A stretch of DNA of 64,000 nucleotides. Origin: Cylindrobasidium torrendii FP15055 ss-10 (Eukaryota > Basidiomycota > Agaricomycetes > Agaricales > Physalacriaceae). The notes beneath the pieces were generated by a model. The model was given only the letters and a program-made list of their open reading frames with translations, was not told where the DNA came from and searched no databases. The position numbers and the translations under genes were made by a program. The stretch spans positions 62,001 through 126,000 of the forward strand of contig KN880460.1 of NCBI GenBank assembly GCA_000934385.1, read 5' to 3'. Of this stretch, positions 44,635 to 55,162 are shown piece after piece; the stretch's first letter is position 1, and every line of letters starts with the position of its first letter.

Positions 44635-45736
44635 ATGGCACCCCGTTCAAGGAGTCGTTCTGTATCACCTGGCCGCCCTCACAAACGTCGGCGAGAGCGT
44701 TCGCCGTCGTCAGACTCGGATCTCCTCCCTTACGGGGCTCGCACTATTGCTGAAGACGACTACTTCCAGAAGATAGACGAATTCCGCATCTGGCTCAGGA
44801 ATGAAAAGGACAAAGTCCGTAGACTCAGCAATTGTCACGGGATGACTATTTACAACCCATAAGTAGTATTTCGACGAGTTGTCCGGAGAAAAATCACGCC
44901 AGTGCGTTGTCAACCCTCTTTCACGCGCCAAACTAACATTCCATAGTTATTTCCGCAAATTCGTAAAGGTATATCAGAGGCGTCGCTGCGTGTCTTCCAA
45001 TCTCATCATACACATATTTCGTCGAATCCCTGTTAGGCTTGGAATCGCGGCAAGCTGTCCAGTCAGTCTGCGCGGAGTCCGCAATATTGTGGCTGACCAA
45101 TCCATTTAGAGAAGCTGTATGCCGGCGTTGATAGCTCTGCTGTACCAACATCATACAAATGGTCATTCTCCGGCGAAACGTCGAACGACAAGTCATCGTC
45201 CAGCCGTTCCCGTCGCGACTCTGCACGCGATGAGGACCGGCCAAGGCATAGTCGTGTCAAGGGACCCACTCTGCCCTCAGCTTCTGACCTCACCCTCGCG
45301 CGGGAGGCAGATGCAGACTTTCGTGATGAAGAGCGCAAATATCAACGCAAGAAAGATAGAAAAGAGGCGAAGGAGCGCGTTGAGGACATGGTAGGACCCA
45401 AAGAGGTCGGTCGCGAAGGCATGATGGAGAAGAAACGTGCTATACGCGAAAGCAACAAGGCTTTCGGGGAACGAGGGGATGACGGCCTTGAGGCCGACGA
45501 ATCTACGCTGATGGGTGGAAATGATAGTTTCCAAGCACAGTGAGTATATAATATGCCATTCAGTTATTCAAGCTAAGGTCTTTAGACTTGCAAAACGGGA
45601 CAGCGCCAAGAAGCGGTTTCAACAATCGATGGATGAGAAGGACGTTGCCCTCCGGGAGCGTGCAATACAATTGAGGGACAGAGAAAGTGCGACTTTGTCC
45701 ATGTTCCAACAAATGGCAAAGGAACGTTTTGGATAA
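44635..45736 (+). CDS. SCI1-like nuclear protein (style cell-cycle inhibitor type)
   Basis: A basic RS-like start (MAPRSRSRSVSPGRPHKRRR) leads to the conserved core DDYFQKIDEFRIWLRNEKDK, then YFDELSGEK, YFRKFVK and AWNRGKLSK. These pieces lie on separate small exons and join in frame (donors near 44816, 44919, 44970 and 45059). The remainder is charged and coiled-coil (about 45117-45540 and 45587-45736), ending QQMAKERFG. The family is conserved from plants to fungi and is nuclear; plant SCI1 slows cell division, but the fungal role is not known. The core block including WN-G-KLSK is the reason for the call. Confidence 0.72.
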
Positions 45737-46190
45737 TTGCTTGAGGGTATTTACGAACCTCCAAGTACAATGTAGAGTTCCTGCACTCCAGGTCCTCCAG
45801 GGTTCACAATAATGGCAATATCTAAGTTGTCCTGAAATGACACCAACTGGTCCAGTTTCCCCGTGGGGCAAATCGTCGAATCTGCTTCTCGACTTGAACC
45901 TGGAGTATATATTGTCTTGCACAGTGACATTCAACTTCAAGATGTCCATTGCCCATCACATGCAACGAATAATGACGGTCCGGTACCTGTCTTTGTTTTC
46001 CGAGGAGAATTCTGCTCCTCTAATCAAGCTCATGGGTCACCATGTAAAGCTAGATTGTAGCGTGGTACCCACCCTCGTGAGTATTTACGCCGTCTGACCC
46101 CCGGTCGACTGTTCACGGGTATATAAGCATCGACATTCACAATGATGGTCGTCCGGTCTGCGTCCGGTCATCCTTGCCCTTCCCATCGAG
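45737..46190. other. Cutinase upstream region, 454 bp
   Basis: Contains the cutinase promoter (see the TATA element) and the 3' flank of the SCI1-like gene. No gene seen. Confidence 0.5.
46120..46126 (+). promoter_or_regulatory. TATA box of the cutinase gene
   Basis: Perfect TATATAA about 65 bp before the ATG at 46191, a usual distance in filamentous fungi for inducible secreted-enzyme genes. Confidence 0.6.
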
Positions 46191-47239
46191 ATGTTCGCCT
46201 TCGTAAGTTGCAATGGCCAGTATATTCGTCGCCTTGTCACGCCCTGCAGGCCCTCGCTCCCCTGCTCGGCACAGTGCTCGCTGCACCTACCGTTATCGAG
46301 CGCCGCCAGGACTGCGCTTTGGTGCTACTCGTGCATGCCGCTGGGACATCTGAGGAGGGCTTTGGTGCCGTTGGGAAACCGCTTGATGAGGGCCTTGCAA
46401 CGGTGTTTAGTTCGTACACTTCCCAGGCCTTGAACTGTATGTATCCTTCCAAGAGCTGCTGAGCATACCCTGACGCACACTCAGACTCGAGTAAGCTGAT
46501 TCCCCAGCTTTAAGAGCGCTGCAGGAGATAACACCCCTTTAGCTTCTGTAGAATACTTCATAACTGTTACTGAGGGTGCGAAAACCCTCGCAACGCTCTT
46601 GGTTCGTCCAGCCCTTGCTTACCTGTTCACCGCATTTGACAACCTCGGATAGACGTCTCAGTCCACCTCTTGTCCCGACCAAAAATTCATCCTTAGTGGA
46701 TATTCCAAGTACGTCTTGACTCGAGCCTGTCTAGTGGACGCACCTGACGAATGGCTCTCTCAGAGGCGCTATGGTTATCCACAGTACAAAAACTCGTCGA
46801 AAGCATGGAAGAGCGCTGAATTTATGTAGACACCAACCTAACGTCCACGGTGCAAAGCTCAGTGTGCGGGATTGCCGTCTTTGGGGTATGCATCGTTCGA
46901 CGAAGCCAGACAATCTGCTAACATTACCTGTCAGGACCCGGACGACAAAGCTGGTCTCGGTGGTATACTTGGTTTGGCTGACAGTAAGACCCGCTCCAAG
47001 AGGAAGTGGAGAGCAGTTGCTAATGTTGTATGTTAGAATGGCCTATCGACAACAGCAGCTCGGTGATTTCGTGCGTAGGCTTTCCGTAGTGGTGGTTGAG
47101 GGCACTGAGATTGAACAGGTTTTGCAACGACAATGATATTGTGTGCGATGGTGGACTCAGCGGCGATGCCCACACTGCATATCCAACAGACGGGTCGGTC
47201 GATAAGGCTGTTGAGTTCCTCTCAGGCGTCTGCCCTTGA
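46191..47239 (+). CDS. Secreted cutinase (CE5 serine esterase)
   Basis: Hydrolyses cutin and other polyesters outside the cell. First exon 46191-46202 (MFAF), then from 46250 ALAPLLGTVLAAPTVIERRQ completes a signal peptide with a dibasic propeptide end. The nucleophile serine is in FILSGYSKGAMVIHN, created by splicing at about 46708/46762 and then 46785. SSVCGIAVFGDPDDKAGLGG follows, then CNDNDIVCDGG (catalytic Asp zone, with the usual cysteine pair) and GDAHTAYPTDGS (catalytic His). Stop at 47237-47239. About eight small exons. The oxyanion-side motif reads VHAAGTSEEG where most cutinases have ARGTSEPG. Intact by all visible criteria; some internal exon ends between 46440 and 46680 were not fixed. 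Confidence 0.8.
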
Positions 47240-47416
47240 GGTTGGTGTCGAAGCAATGGGCATGCGGCAAGGGAGATGAGGATTGGGTTTATGAAGGCTC
47301 TGTAAATGTGCAAGGAAACACTCCAGATGATGGACTTGATTGTGTAACTCTGGAGACATGGTGCCAATACGGAATGAACCCTTCATGATTGCTCTCTAGT
47401 GTACAAAATATGTTGG

Positions 47417-47846
47417 TCATGATGTGGGTCCTTCACTACCGGGCACGAGCTGGGAAGCCTCATAAGTCAATGGAGCAGCAGAACCTGGATACCACGCACC
47501 ATGCAGATATTATTCCCGTTCAACAGTGTCTGCGCCAGTTTTGACGTTTTCAACTCTCCAGTCGGCAGGCGCTCAAACTCAGTCACGTCCTCCAGAACCA
47601 TGTCTGCAATGGCGAATCAACATGTGTAACGCGGAAATCGGGCTGTGTACGCACTGACGAAGTCATCGAAGCCCAACAGTTTTCCCGTGAACTCTCGCTC
47701 ACTCTTCATGATGACCCAGATGCGCGAGCCGATGCAGCGGTCAATAAGCTCTGCGCAGAGAATTAGCCAAGGTATTCGAGTCGTGTATGCGTATCATATA
47801 GTGGAGAAATGCGGCACACACCCAAAGGCAGAATTTGAGAGGCCAT
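47417..47846 (-). CDS. LSM5: U6 snRNA-associated Sm-like protein LSm5, 85 aa
   Basis: Subunit of the LSm2-8 ring on U6 snRNA (splicing) and the LSm1-7 ring (mRNA decay). Four exons: 47846-47822, 47750-47655, 47603-47500, 47449-47417; total 258 nt. The product shows [20 protein letters not shown], then [20 protein letters not shown] (Sm1 motif) and [13 protein letters not shown] (Sm2 motif). The final 33-nt exon restores the expected LVPG ending; without it the frame would end in an unrelated sequence. Length and order match LSm5 exactly. Its stop faces the cutinase stop, 177 bp away. Confidence 0.95.
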
Positions 47847-48113
47847 GGCGGGGAGAGGTGATGCACGACGCGATCTGAGTTCTGGAAATCCAAATTGCGG
47901 GACCTCGGGCCGTCATCTGATGCTGCAAGTCGCGTGAGTGTCTCTATCCTTCACTCCTGCCACAACCACCAGCTTCAGGGTCTGTTCGTCAAACACAGCG
48001 AATTAGTTGGCTAGCTACCTTGAGGGCGTATTCCTGGTGCGTCCACTACCTGTGGAACTGTGACCAACCAAACTGACATTTGCAAGGCTTTAACCAGGTG
48101 AAGCAGCACCACT

Positions 48114-49733
48114 ATGCTTGGTCTTAGGCTCGCCGCTCTGGCACTGTCCTCTGCTCTGTGCGCATCACAAGATATCCCACAACAACCCTTGTTTGGCCCT
48201 GTTCCCACGCACACTCCCAGCGAAGCCTTCGAATGGGACCTCACATACCTCAATTCAAGTGACTTTCACTCCGCTTATCATCCCTTGCATGAGATTCAGC
48301 ACTTCTTGGTGCGTGCGGTCCCGCTTATGTTCTTTTTCTGTCTCGTTTGCCCGCTGTTTGCTTTGCGGCACCAGTCATCCTCATGTCCGGCTATCTTCCT
48401 TCCCATTTCATTGCTAATGCCTGCTGACCATCTTGTTTCCGCAGACCCGCCTCACGGAAACGTTCCCAGTGCGTTTTCTCTTCTTTTCTATCGTCACAAG
48501 CACTCATCCTGTCCAAAGAACGCTGCTCAAGAAATAACAATTGGGCGGTCAAGCGAAGGCAGGGAAATTCGTGGGATCGTTCTCACAGGACGCTGGAAAG
48601 CCGCGCGCCGCTTCTGGGATCCAGAAGCCGAAGACGAATGGGAGGATGAGGACGACGAAGAGCAGGAAGACGTCGAGACCAAAAACGAACCTGAAGACCC
48701 GGAAGACATCGTCGAGGAATATGTTTATCGCGAAGCTGACTTGGTTGAGGATGATGACGACGACGAGAACGACGAGGACGATAATGAGCCTGAGGTCCGC
48801 TACACTTCTCCCCCACCACCCCCCTACCCATTCGAAATGGTCGTGATTGGCGCGCAGCACGCGCGCGACTGGGTTGCAACATCCACAGCACTCTACATCG
48901 CACACGCACTTGCTATCGAGTTCAACGCGACAAACAGCAAGGCATCTGCCAAAGAGTCTGACTGGTCTGTCCATATCGTCCCGGCGCCCAACCCAGATGG
49001 CTATGTATACACTTGGGAAACCGACCGTTTCTGGTACAAGACCCGCCATCGGTGGGGATCTCCCGCAGGAGGCAAGGGTGGGAAGAAAATTGAAGGCGAT
49101 GAGAGTGGTGAATGCATTGGCATTGATATGAATAGGAACTATGGGTACAAATGGAAGAAGGGTGGGTGCTTCGATGGCTCGGGAGAGCATTGGTATCCTG
49201 GAACGCGGCCATTCGAGGCGCCTGAGACGAATGCGATTGCCAACTATGCTGCGAACGTGCCGTGGTTGGGTAGGAGGGTTTTCCTGGATTTGAGGAGTTA
49301 TGGACAGATGAGTAAGTCATGGTTTTCCGCCCGCTCCAATTGTACTGATGTCGCCGAAGTTTCGTCGCCCTTCTCCTACTCATGCAAACGAGTTCCTCGG
49401 GATGCAGAAGACCAGCTTGAGGCAGCGCTTGGAGCCTCAAGGGCGCTGACTCAAGTTCATAGGACGCAGTTCTCTGTTGGCTCGTTGTGTGAATCATTCT
49501 ATCGTGCGCCAGGGAATGTAGTGGATTGGATGTACAAGAGGGTCAGTCCACCTTTTCCAGGGTATAATGGGAACTAACGCAGCGTTTTACAGGCGGGTTT
49601 TAAGTATACATATGCCATACATCTGCCGGACACTGGGACATTTGGGTATGTTTTGCCAGCAGACAGGATTTTGCCTGTGGGAGAGGAGACGCTGGGGATG
49701 GTCGAGTACTTTTTGAAATGGGTACAAACGTGA
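48114..49733 (+). CDS. M14 metallocarboxypeptidase-like protein, probable pseudo-enzyme (ECM14-like)
   Basis: Secreted: ATG 48114 gives a signal peptide (MLGLRLAALALSSALCASQ). The propeptide-like part reaches the catalytic fold through short exons near 48450-48520 (TRLTETFP joined to NAAQEITIGRSSEGREIRG). The fold includes APNPDGYVYTWETDRFW, IDMNRNY, WYPGTRPFEAPET and FSYSC. Key residues are changed: the HxxE zinc motif reads QHARDW (Glu to Asp, 48867-48869), the third zinc ligand in DxHSYGQ is Arg (AGG 49293-49295), and the catalytic Glu in the (E)LRDTG block is His (CAT 49620-49622, IHLPDTG). An acidic insertion of about 60 residues sits at 48640-48800. Introns near 49313-49362 and 49541-49593. 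Yeast Ecm14 is a known inactive relative. No frameshift or stop, so the gene is probably kept. Confidence 0.8.
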
Positions 49734-49963
49734 GGTTAGTTGATCACAATTATGCGCAGCTCGGAATGAAAGGCTTCCTTTCTTGTATGCTTCATCTAAT
49801 GTGCTTCAACTAAACAATGGATCCACTGAATGATGTAATTATTTAATACACTGTCCTTCGATCGGTACTACCACCGACTTGATCATCTTTACCACCATCT
49901 CTTGACTTCGCGTCCTGCAAGCTACTCCCATCTAGACCACCGGAAAAGAAAATAACACAAAAA

Positions 49964-50800
49964 ATGAGTGCAAGATTTGAAGCTGCTGCGGCATATCTCG
50001 CAAAGCCGTCAACAACATCGAAACCACCTTCAACATCTACAAAGCTTTCGCTCTATGCGCACTACAAATACGTGACTTCTTCCCCTCGTCCGACAGCGGC
50101 AAGGCCTGGAATGCTAGATTGGACGGGCAGAGCAAAATGGGACGCGTGGGATAATCTAGGGAAGGAACTAGGTCCGGACGCGAAGGAGACGGCGGAGGAG
50201 AGGTATTGTGACCTGGCGAAGCAAAGCGGATGGGAAGAGTCTTCTGAGCCCACAGAAAGCACACCTAGAACTTCGCAACGGAAAGAAGAGGAGGAGGACA
50301 TTGATCTGGACCGTTTGGATGAAGACGAGGAAGAGCCTGCAATACGAGGCTCCGGGGATGCGGGGCTGGGGATAAGCGTCTCGACGATGTCTATGGCGGA
50401 CACCCCATCAAAAGAGTGCGCATCGACTCCGCTTCATGAGGCTGTTGTATCTGGAGACCTTGAGGTGTTACGAGCAGCGCTGGAGAAACAGGACACTGGT
50501 GTGGATGTAGTGGATGGTTTTGTACGTTCCTGCACTGGTGCATATTTGCGACGAGATTTCGGGCTGAACTCTTTTGCAGGGTTATACTCCGTTACATCTC
50601 GCTGTGGACCGTGGGAGTCTTGATGCAGTGAAGTTGTTGCTGGAGAAAGGCGCCAAGGTCGACTTGAAGGTGCGTTGTGCATTTATCTCTTGCCTAAAGA
50701 CACTTAACGCATCTATTAGGACCAGGATGACATGACTCCTCGAGAGATGGCGGAAATACTGGGACATGAGCAAATCGAGAAGCTATTGGCGTCAAGATGA
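49964..50800 (+). CDS. Acyl-CoA-binding protein with ankyrin repeats (ACBD6-like)
   Basis: The N-terminal acyl-CoA-binding domain (residues 1-95) shows ARFEAAAAYL, KLSLYAHYKYVT and AKWDAWDNLGKEL, the family's acyl-CoA and CoA-contacting helices. An acidic linker (KEEEEDIDLDRLDEDEEEP) follows. Two to three ankyrin repeats then span three exons: CASTPLHEAVVSGDLEVLRA, GYTPLHLAVDRGSLDAVKLL and DDMTPREMAEILGHEQIEKL. Introns at about 50524-50579 and 50671-50719; stop at 50800. Likely cytosolic/nuclear lipid-handling protein. Confidence 0.9.
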
Positions 50801-51934
50801 CTTCCTGGGATGTAGCGTTCCTATCAAACTGTCCACTGCGCGGCCACCCTCGTTGGCTGGCGCTCTTCGTGATTTCGACGGACTTCACTACGATACGCGA
50901 TGCCAGCGGGCAATGCAGCACAAGGCACTGTGAAGCGCCGCCTTGAACCATATCACATAGACCCAGGATCAGCCGGCCTTGCCATATAGGGACCAAAGAC
51001 AATGAGATGCATATACGTCACGTGCATCTGGAATCAATACAATTATTGTCGACCTCCCATATTTTGATGCTCTACGGCGGGGTTGCAGTATTCATAGTCG
51101 GTCGTCGCTGTCTCCTGCATGACCCAGTCCAATGCAAGACCCAGGCGCTCTATCTTCATTTCTTAAACATGACGAACTCTAACAATCAAAGAAATGCCAC
51201 ATCATTCGACGCACCTGCGTATGGGAACGTACAGAACCAAGGCGTCGAGCTCACAGCCTCATACTCGGGGGTCGAGAACTGGCTTTCTTCCCCGAGGCGT
51301 GCCCATAAAGTCCGAGTCGTCACGGTGCCACTGTAGTAGCGAGTGCCACTCAGAGCAATAGCCACACGGAGATCCCGAAGTACCACAATGGTTGCTACGC
51401 CTTTCTGTGTCTGACGTAAGTAGCTACAATAGCACTATTCGCTCAACCGTAGCATCTTCGCATGCATTGTCCTCAACTGCGCCACCATTGTTTACGATGC
51501 ACCCGAACCCTTCCCATGCTAGTGTGTGAGCCTGATACTAACAGGTAGACGTCCAAGTCATCTTTTTGTAGAATACCCACGCACAGTCACGTCCCGCTGA
51601 GTATTAGCTACTGCTATTCGTCCTCCATTGTCTATTGTAGATGCGTAGCACATGAAAACGCCCCGTTTTCTTACCATATTAGGCCCCAACGAGAAGCTCG
51701 AGAGTCACTAACCAGGGCACAGTCAATTCATAGTATTCATTGCGGCTCGTCGCTAGTTAGCCACTTTTTGTGGCGAAGCCTGGTTTGTGGCTCAAGTCTT
51801 GCCTCAGCATGCGGATGAGCTGTCGAGCAGAACTTGAAGAAGCACTGATTGAATCTCAAGGCTGTACATACATATGATCTCCGGTATAAGTACCTACAGC
51901 CTATACAGACCCCTCCCCACTGCCAGCTTTGACG
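50801..51934. other. Intergenic, 1.1 kb
   Basis: An open frame on the minus strand at 51186-51386 (SGTRYYSGTVTTRTLWARLG) has a reasonable composition but no identifiable domain, start or splice partner. Otherwise only the presumed promoter of the DUF6699 gene. Confidence 0.35.
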
Positions 51935-53115
51935 ATGTCTCGAGTGTACGCTGCATTCAAGGACTTTCCCTCCCTCCCTCTCTTATACACCCATCATAGT
52001 TACGACGAGTGGCACTTTAGCGAACAGTATTTTGGGCGCGTCAAATTCTCACGCCAAGTGAGAGTGAGGCCCGTCGACCAGATGCTTCCCCCGGGGGCTC
52101 CGCCTCTAGGCTCCACTTATGAGCGCCTTCGACACGACGCTACGCGCAACACAAACTGGCACCTCCGAAGGAATGGCAGGAGAACCCGAGACCATAAACT
52201 TCCCCCGGCTGCGATTCCGTTGAGGCAAATTCCACCCATAGTGGATCCTAGTCCTCGAGTGCGCCCTTCTGAACCGAGAGATCCTACATCTCATGTCCGA
52301 ACCTCGAATCGACACCAACAGAAACCCTACGGCGAGCCCCGCCAGCAATCTCGAGTCCATCCGAAGCAAGAGAACTTCCCACGCCACTCGCAGCCTACCG
52401 CACAACGACCTGTAGCTCACCCGCATACATCGACCAGGCCCTCAGCGAAACCGGAGCCTCAAAAGCTCAAGAAGCCAACGCGACAGTCTGAAGCGTCTCG
52501 CAGCCAGTGGAACTTGCCGCAGGAGAATCACAAACCGCCACGAACAACTCGGGGGTGTCCATACGAGTTCTTTGCTCGCACCTTACGACGCACCTTCCGG
52601 TCGACGTCCAGTGCGTCCCACTCCGTCCAAGTTTTAGCAGAATCCCTAGACTCATCATTTTGATACCAGTCAATCCCGCGCTAGGAATCCACTCGAGCGA
52701 TATCCAGTGGGACATGCGCCAATCCCCAACACTCCAGAATGGCGCACACGTATCAGGCCAAATACTCAAACAACCCGCCTTGTCGTCGAAATCCGACTCA
52801 CCGTCGTGCATGGTCGTCAAGCACGACCTCCTACCCTGGCCGATTCTCGTGCACGCCGACATTGAGCACGAGCTGACCGTCGGGGACGTCCTCAAGGCCA
52901 TATCCGAGAGTCTGCACGCGCATATCGGCACGCGAGACTGGGGCAACCTGAGGATGAGGGAAGGAACGATGGAGGCGATCGCGCGCGCAGCGCAACGTCG
53001 GCGCGCCAGGCCGGAGTCGTACAGGCGGGTCGACGTCCTTGGGAAAGCGTACATGTTTGGTGGATTAGAGCATGTCAGTGGTACGCACTTTAGGGTCAGG
53101 AGCTTTGCGCCATGA
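51935..53115 (+). CDS. DUF6699 protein, basidiomycete-specific
   Basis: Two exons. The first, 51935 to about 52555, gives MSRVYAAFKDFPSLPLLYTH and a long basic, Pro/Arg/Gln-rich disordered region. The second, from about 52639, carries the DUF6699 domain: NPALGIHSSDIQWDM, then LPWPILVHADIEHELTVGDV and LKAISESLHAHIG. The join (donor GTGTCC, acceptor TTTTAG) restores the frame and gives GRIPRLIILIPVNPALG. DUF6699 proteins are numerous in Agaricomycetes and have no known function. The start ATG has a TTTGACG context; the stop is at 53113-53115. Confidence 0.72.
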
Positions 53116-53498
53116 TCGTGCTGGTGATGGTGGGAACAAGGCAAGTTGAAGAGTGCCACTCGTGGACGATCCGATGATATTCTTTTTCGATCTGCCTTAC
53201 ATTCAAGGATTGTCAGGACTACGTATATATATGACACCTACACACATAATTTATTGGCTCGAGCTACACGATTGACCTTAGTCGTGTGCCATACTACTTA
53301 CAATACATCGCGTCGACCATCCCGGCGCCGGCTGAGTGCGGACTGCAACCAACTTGTCAATTACATGCCCATATATCCGTGAGTTATTCAGCAAAGCCCA
53401 GTATGTATGTATTCGGATTCATGTTCCTAGAGAACCGTAAAGGGATGAAAAGGTTGTGCATGTCGAGAAAAAAACATTGGTAAGAAAACGTTTCCGGT
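53116..53498. other. Convergent 3' flanks, 383 bp
   Basis: Between the DUF6699 stop and the likely stop of the hypothetical gene on the minus strand. AT-rich with TATATATATG at 53224-53233. No gene seen. Confidence 0.45.
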
Positions 53499-54094
53499 TC
53501 AGCGAGCCCGAGCCTTTCCACTCTTCTTTCCACTATGCTTGGATTTCGAGCTCCCTCTATCTTCACGCTCACACTCCTTGCTGCAATACTTGAAGTCCCC
53601 AGCGCGAGGGCGTTCTTTGCAGACCTACGTAGTAGGAGATGCATCAGCACAATTGGCGTCGAAGGAAGATTTTCGACCCGTACCACGCAGAGCTTGACCT
53701 TGTTCTGCGTCTTAAGATTGCCTCTGCAAGGCGAATTTAGCGAGTCGAATGCAGCCGTGCAAGCGGTATACGCACCCAATAGACTTGTCATGCTGGTGCA
53801 GTGGCTTCTGCCTGTACGAGTGAGTTTGGAGATTAGAAATGGGTTCCATCTTTCTTGAGATATAACGCACTCGAACGACTTGAGGATGCTTCCCGAGGTG
53901 TGGCCGACGTCGCGTACACCGCGCTGGGCGAGTCCGAATGCCCCGTCCGAGACTTCGTGTATAGCGGGTGGAATGAATGCGCTGAGACCAGTGTTGTCCA
54001 AAGTGTCGTCGGTAACGCGGTGAATAGAGGAAATGGCGTTGTGGGCGACGTCGCCGCCATTGTAGAGAAGATCACCTAGGAGTCCGAATGTCAT
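53499..54094 (-). CDS. Hypothetical protein
   Basis: ATG 54094 gives MTFGLLGDLLYNGGDVAHNA and an uninterrupted first exon of about 75 residues (to GSILKSFE near 53867), rich in Gly/Asp/His. After a likely intron, weaker exons lead to a C-terminus near 53580-53499 reading KYCSKECEREDRGSS, then a Lys/Ser/Arg-rich end (KKSGKARAR). No family was recognised; YCSKEC is reminiscent of half a MYND finger but is not enough for a call. Exon structure between 53860 and 53600 is uncertain. Confidence 0.4.
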
Positions 54095-55162
54095 GGTGCG
54101 AATGCCAGTGGAAGTGGATAGTTTGTTTGAGGAGGGACATAGTGTTAGGCGTATTTATACTCAAGGGAATTTCAGTTGAGTACCCCATCGACGACTGCGA
54201 AACAAGGGACACCATGAACCTCTTGGAGGTGAATACGATCATCTATGGGATGGCTTCAATTCGGAACAGGTCTAGCCTCCACTACGAGACTCGCAGGTGA
54301 GCGCTCATTCTGGTTGAAGAGGCTCTGACGGCTAGAATGCTTTCATTCATCAGTCCCTACGAATGGTATGAGTTTTGGGGTATCACACAACTGAATGCCT
54401 TAGTCTGCAAGAAACTCGCTAGTACACATCGCTTTACAGCTGTAGTGGTTGACTTTAGCACTGTCACACTATGAGAGACATCAAATAAACATACACTCTC
54501 CCTCTACACGAGTATTCGCGGCATGAGAATGTCGCCGGCCCAAACAAACTGCAGCGAGATGTGCCGCCACCACCGCGGCGTATTTCCGACTAGTAGATGT
54601 TCAATCGAGGTTGGCCTCCTGGCACATTGTAGATTATCACCAAAAGTACGGAGAAAGAATTCTTCGAATGAAGTACGTAGAAGCAAAGCTCTAGCCCATG
54701 GATTGCTTACTTCATCATGGCATTCAACAGCAAAAGGTGATCGCCGATCGTTTCATTTCCGGGCAAGTCACGAACTTCCATGACCATTTCATTCTGAAAT
54801 CAGACCACAACAATGTCTGTGCGACTAACATCGTGCCGTCGTCGACAACTTACTCCACATTCCGTCCTGTCACAGCATGGCCGCCCGGGTACATTCGTAT
54901 TCCAGCTGCTGCAGGCTGCGTAGACTCTCATGGTCTTTGAACCTACGGTATCAGGGAAAACCCCATGATTCTCAGACACCGTTTACGTTCAATATCGACA
55001 ATCTACCTTTTCCTCTAACTCACATTGTCACCCTCGTGCTCGTCTACGACTGATTGGTTCACTGCTTGTCCTCCGTCGCCTGGCTTCGTATTTTGTCAGG
55101 GTCTCTATAAGTATCCAGGAACTTGAGTCCCTCACCCGTTCAAGCCAACAAACGTTGGTACG
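54095..55162. other. Intergenic, 1.1 kb
   Basis: Upstream DNA of the hypothetical gene and of the FAD oxidase. Small open frames (54088-54300, 54523-54783) look random. No repeat or RNA gene seen. Confidence 0.45.

Noticed and set aside
54935..54990. GGTTCAAAG-like B box suggesting a tRNA on the minus strand
   Set aside because: No matching A box, acceptor-stem pairing or anticodon arm at the right distance.
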